Position numbers and translations under genes: made by a program. Shown piece by piece: positions 60,453 to 64,000 of a DNA stretch of 64,000 nucleotides (the first letter of the stretch is position 1; each line of letters starts with the position of its first letter). This DNA is from Calcarisporiella thermophila CBS 279.70 (taxonomy: Eukaryota > Calcarisporiellomycota), in assembly GCF_041956535.1 (NCBI RefSeq), contig NW_027192219.1:134546-198545 (forward strand), read 5' to 3'. The notes beneath the pieces were generated by a model, which was not told the DNA's origin, did not search any database, and saw nothing but the letters and a program-made list of their open reading frames with translations.

Positions 60453-63378
60453 ATGCGGGCATCATTTTGTTTGAGCGCAATACTGCTGACGCTCGCCTGC
60501 GGTGCGAGTGCAGCACCCGAGTCTAAAAGTAAGCCTTTATCTGCTTGGATACCTCTGCTTATCCGGACGCTTTTCTGTGCCATGTCTTCCATGGACTTCC
60601 ATCCTCTTGACCACGCTACTAATGGCTGCTTTCCTTTTCTCTGCTTTATCTAGCGCAAAAGGATTATCTTGTGTCCGACTTGCCCTACGTCTCAGATGAT
60701 ATCCATTTACATAATTTTGCCGGGTATCTATACTGGACAGCATGCTCCGCGCATGTCCCATTAGACATGAGGCTAATTCTGCCAACTTAAACTAGACTTA
60801 TTAATCTCGATGAAACAACAGACGCTAATATGTTCTTCTGGCTGTGGCCACGGAGGGAGCAGGTGGCAAGAGAAAAGCTGGTAAATATTGCTTTTTCCGC
60901 CTTTTATAAAATTTCTCTCTCTTTACTTATTGCTCTCTCGCTTCTCAGATAATATTTCTCAATGGGGGTATGTTTAGTGGTTTTGAAAAACATAAGTTTA
61001 AATTTAACTAAGAACGTGATGTTCAACCTTTGCCTGCTCTTCTATGCCTCTAGGTCCTGGGTGGTAAGTTAATACCTGTTTTCTGCTCAGATCCTATATA
61101 TTAAATCGTGTCTAACTGAATTTCTCCCCACGTAATAATAGCTCAAGGTGAATAATCTGGACTCTCCTCTCTCTTCACCGCTCCATTTCCATATTGAAGT
61201 TGGGATCTTTTTTTGTCTATGATAGTGTGGAAAATATATTCCTAGAAAATGGCCCCATTCGTATCAACCAGACATCGAGTGAGAGCAGTATATACAAAAA
61301 TGACGCCAGCTGGAACACATACGCTAGTGTGCTCTATGTGGACCAACCCCTGGGAACCGGATACAGCTACACCGCTTCAAACGGTTTGGATAGGAGTTTG
61401 GACCAGGTAAATGGGCTCTTCTGACATTGTCACCCAGCCTCGAGCTACGTTTCTGGCAATGTGCATCAAAGCACTAATGTGGTTATCCCTGTTCTGTGTG
61501 TGTAGGTGGCAGAGCATTTCATGGCGTTCTTCGATAAGTTTCTTGACACGTTTGACTCTTACAAACAGGCCGATGTGAGTATTAGTTCTGTATCCCATTT
61601 GCTTGTGGGGTTGATTGATTTAAGGGACGTGGATTTCCCTACTTAGATCTATCTGGTTGGCCGAGGCTTTTCCGGAGTTTTCATTCCGCATTTTGCTCAG
61701 GAAATGCTAAAGCGGAATAATGCTGCAAAAAGTCAAAAGGTAAAGGCAGGAGCTATACGTAGGCTCACCACAGGAAAATAACGACCTAGGTTTGCTCCTC
61801 GTAGTATAACCTCCAGGGGCTCATGATTGGAAATGGATGGTTTGATCCAAAGGTTCAGTACCGGGCCCTGTACGATTACAGCATGGAGAAGGGATTGTTG
61901 GACGAAGAGGATGTACAGGTATATTATATTTGGGTGGGCGGGGGACTGGATTTTTGGAGTCGTCGCTTACTATGTGTTTCTCTGAATAGCAACGGGCTTC
62001 TCAATTCGTCACCAAGTGCGAGGAGGACATGGAGAAGCGGGGCGTCCGCATTCGCAATGACGCATGCGAACAGCTCTTACAGTTGGTTTTGTCTCACTCC
62101 GTTACATCGTGAGTATTCGTTTTCCTTGGAAGCCGAAGGCCAGTCTTGAGATGACTTACGGTACTTACTTTACAATTTGTGCTCTAGCGAGGACAATATT
62201 ATGCAGTGCATCAGCCAGTTTGATATTCGCCAGCGAGATACCTATCCCCTGTGTGCCTTGGGGGGACCGGAGGAGGCTAAGGATATGACGACCATCCTAA
62301 GAGTATGCGGGTTTTTGTTTCCCCGGCCTGCAGTGATATTAACCCGTCTATCCATTGTGCCTAGAACATTCGGTTCATGCAATCACTCCATTTGCCCTCA
62401 CAGTATACGGGATGGAGTCTCTGCAATGGTCATGTCAGCAATGCATTGATTGACGATCAGAGCCCGCCCTCCATCGAGGTAAGTAGCGTGCAAGCCTATC
62501 ACTCGCTCTATTTAGGCCTTCCATATTGATGCCTCTTGTTTATTTACCCTCTGAACCAGCTTCTTCCCGACCTCCTCGCTAAGGTGCCTGTCCTCCTCTA
62601 TAGCGGCGACTCTTCACTAGCCTATAATCACGTCGGAGTCGAAAAAGCCATCTCAAAACTCCAGTTCAATGGCGCGGTGGGCTTGCCCGACGAGGCACCC
62701 GCTCGCCCATGGTACGTGAATGAGACGCGGATTGGAAGTTGGAGGAGTGCGAGGAATTTGACCTATGTGCTTGTGGAGGGGGCGGGCTTTATGGTCGGCT
62801 ATGACCAGCCTCTTGCAATGCTGAATATGGTCCATCGGTTTATTGGAGTAAGCCCGCAGCAGGTGTTGGGGGTGCCCGCCCGGGTCGAAGGAGAAGAGAA
62901 GAAGAATTGGCAGCCGCTAGGTGGGGGCGAGGCGGATGGGGCAGCCGGCAACATGGATAAGGAGGCACACTGGATAGAAGACAATTACATGTAAGTGAGC
63001 TGAGGTTGAATCGAAGTTAACCCCGTTTAAGCCTTAACTTTGCTCTTGCGTCAATAGACTGTTTGCCGGCATCGCTGGCGTCTTCGCCATCGGATTCATT
63101 ATTTTCATGATATTCCGCAGGCAGAACCGGAGCTCACGTGGGCATTTCTCGCGGGTGAAGGGGACCCCTAACCACTACGAGGATTCCAATGAAATGTAAG
63201 TGTACTTGTGTGGAATATTCTCTGCAGTCCTCTTACAGCCCGGTACACGGATAGGGATGAGCTGGTCATCGACACGTCCGATTTTCTTGCTGATGACGAC
63301 GACGATGCCAACGGAGAAGCGGATGGGCCAAAGTCCCCCATGTTGCGTCGCCATGGGAATGGAGCGGCGAAATTCTAG
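60453..63378 (+). CDS. Kex1-like serine carboxypeptidase homologue lacking the catalytic triad
   Basis: Sixteen exons, all in phase: 60453-60528, 60654-60723, 60796-60880, 60949-60967, 61054-61063, 61142-61147, 61226-61406, 61506-61574, 61647-61739, 61805-61918, 61990-62108, 62188-62302, 62365-62478, 62560-62990, 63058-63195, 63228-63378. They give 596 residues. Signal peptide, S10 carboxypeptidase domain with LNGGPGCSS at 81-89, one transmembrane helix (about 501-520) and a cytosolic tail follow the Kex1 plan. The triad is gone: GESYAG reads GRGFSG (Ser to Gly179), GDKDLICN reads GDSSLAYN (Asp to Ser376), and GHMVP reads GFMVG (His to Phe434). It should be a Golgi pseudoenzyme. Peptide binding is conceivable but unproven. 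Confidence 0.88.
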
Positions 63379-63853
63379 ACGGTTGGAGAGGGATTCTAAA
63401 CTCTTGCTCTTGTAGCGCCTATTTAATATTCGTTATATCCTCCTAATGTTGTTGATTCCCCCATTCTTGTTTAAATTTATTATTTACACTTTTCTTCCTT
63501 TCTGTTAATGTATCCACCTTATTTATTGCTGTTCCATTTACTTGTAGATTGAAATATAGACGATGATGTGGCTATTGAATTGGTTTTGGGGATATCTTGC
63601 TGCGGTTTTCATTTGGCCGTCGTAGAGCTACAATAAAAGAGGCTTGTAGCCTTGTATTCATTCAAGTCAAAAAAGGGAGTGGAAGAGGCACGAGTTTTTA
63701 TCAAAGCTGCCGGGGGATGGTGAAAAAAAAAGGCGCCTATTTTCGGTCTTCTATGGAATACAACATTGCACTTATGAACAGGACGCATCATCCTAAGCGT
63801 CAGGAGGAACAAAAACAACAGAAATAAAAAAAAAATACACACAAACATTCTAG
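63379..63853. other. Convergent 3' region at the right end
   Basis: This region holds the 3' flank of the Kex1-like gene and probably of a converging gene. A-rich stretches near 63725 and 63827-63835 could be polyadenylation or low-complexity sequence. Open frames here are short and shadow each other. Confidence 0.4.
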
Positions 63854-64000
63854 CTAGTAGCTGCGGCCAATACGCTTTGCGGGGGGGTCAAGCCGGGTCA
63901 TGACGTCTTCGGGTATGGTGGGGATAGAATCCCAACTGGCAAGGGAGGAAAGGGTGTACACATCTAGAGGTGGCTCCAGGCGTTCTACTATTGTTATCGT
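63854..64000 (-). CDS. Possible C-terminus of a gene running off the window
   Basis: The reverse strand is open from the window edge to a TAG at 63854-63856, giving 48 residues with balanced composition (VERLEPPLDVYTLSSLASWD, ending PPAKRIGRSY). It is followed by an AT-rich 3' flank and converges with the Kex1-like gene. No domain can be named from so short a piece, so this is a tentative partial gene. Confidence 0.4.
   Translation of the reverse strand, partial: TITIVERLEPPLDVYTLSSLASWDSIPTIPEDVMTRLDPPAKRIGRSY

Overview
The window is a eukaryotic nuclear fragment and almost certainly fungal. Nearly every gene is interrupted by short GT-AG introns of about 45-70 bases. The gene set combines fungal families (a fungal-type transcription factor domain, an Erf4 palmitoyltransferase partner, a Kex1-like carboxypeptidase, a Gli-like zinc-finger factor) with families that budding yeast has lost (USP36, WDR53-like, STRAP, EAF, a cold-shock-domain protein). 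That mixture suggests an early-diverging fungus rather than an ascomycete yeast. This is inferred from gene content and is not a species call. Exon boundaries were worked out by hand. For each spliced gene the exon phases add up to one uninterrupted reading frame, which is the main support for the models.

Layout. 1-1.4 kb holds a broken Tc1/mariner-type element. 1.5-12.2 kb carries a HAD phosphatase (Cto1-like), Erf4, an unnamed membrane protein, a PRELI/Ups lipid-transfer protein, a USP36-type deubiquitinase, a secreted M28 aminopeptidase and the ribosome assembly factor NIP7. 12.5-15.3 kb is a core histone cluster of two divergent pairs (H2A/H2B and H4/H3) whose promoters share an 11-base CGCG-containing word. 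16.2-22.5 kb has a broken tRNA-like sequence, tRNA-Lys(CTT), eRF3, the zinc metallochaperone ZNG1 and a regulator with a fungal transcription-factor domain but no visible zinc cluster. 22.7-24.1 kb is a graveyard of transposon remnants (MULE, Tc1 and a 75-base miniature element). 24.3-29.1 kb carries a WDR53-like protein, an unnamed zinc-finger protein and a cold-shock protein, followed by a 405-base run of N.

30.8-43.8 kb has a secreted/membrane Pro/Ser-rich protein, the Hsp90 cochaperone CNS1/TTC4, STRAP, the auxilin-like SWA2, HBS1 and an ELL-associated factor. From about 44.6 kb codon choice moves towards C/G-ending codons and intergenic DNA gains GC-rich patches. This half carries a Gli-like zinc-finger factor, a TB2/DP1 (REEP/Yop1) protein, a PH-domain protein, WEE1 kinase, eIF5A, a G-protein beta subunit, a two-FAS1-domain cell-surface protein and a Kex1-like protein. 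A partial reverse-strand gene may run off the right edge.

Shared themes. Translation and its quality control are well represented (NIP7, eRF3, HBS1, eIF5A). So are chromatin and S phase (core histones, WEE1, USP36) and the secretory route (Erf4, SWA2, REEP-like, Kex1-like, aminopeptidase, FAS1 protein). Several neighbours are head-to-head pairs less than 350 bases apart.

The most unusual observation is the Kex1-like gene at 60.45-63.38 kb. It is an intact, 16-exon gene with the full Kex1 layout, yet all three catalytic triad positions are substituted. Its conserved oxyanion motif is assembled across two consecutive microexons of 10 and 6 bases.
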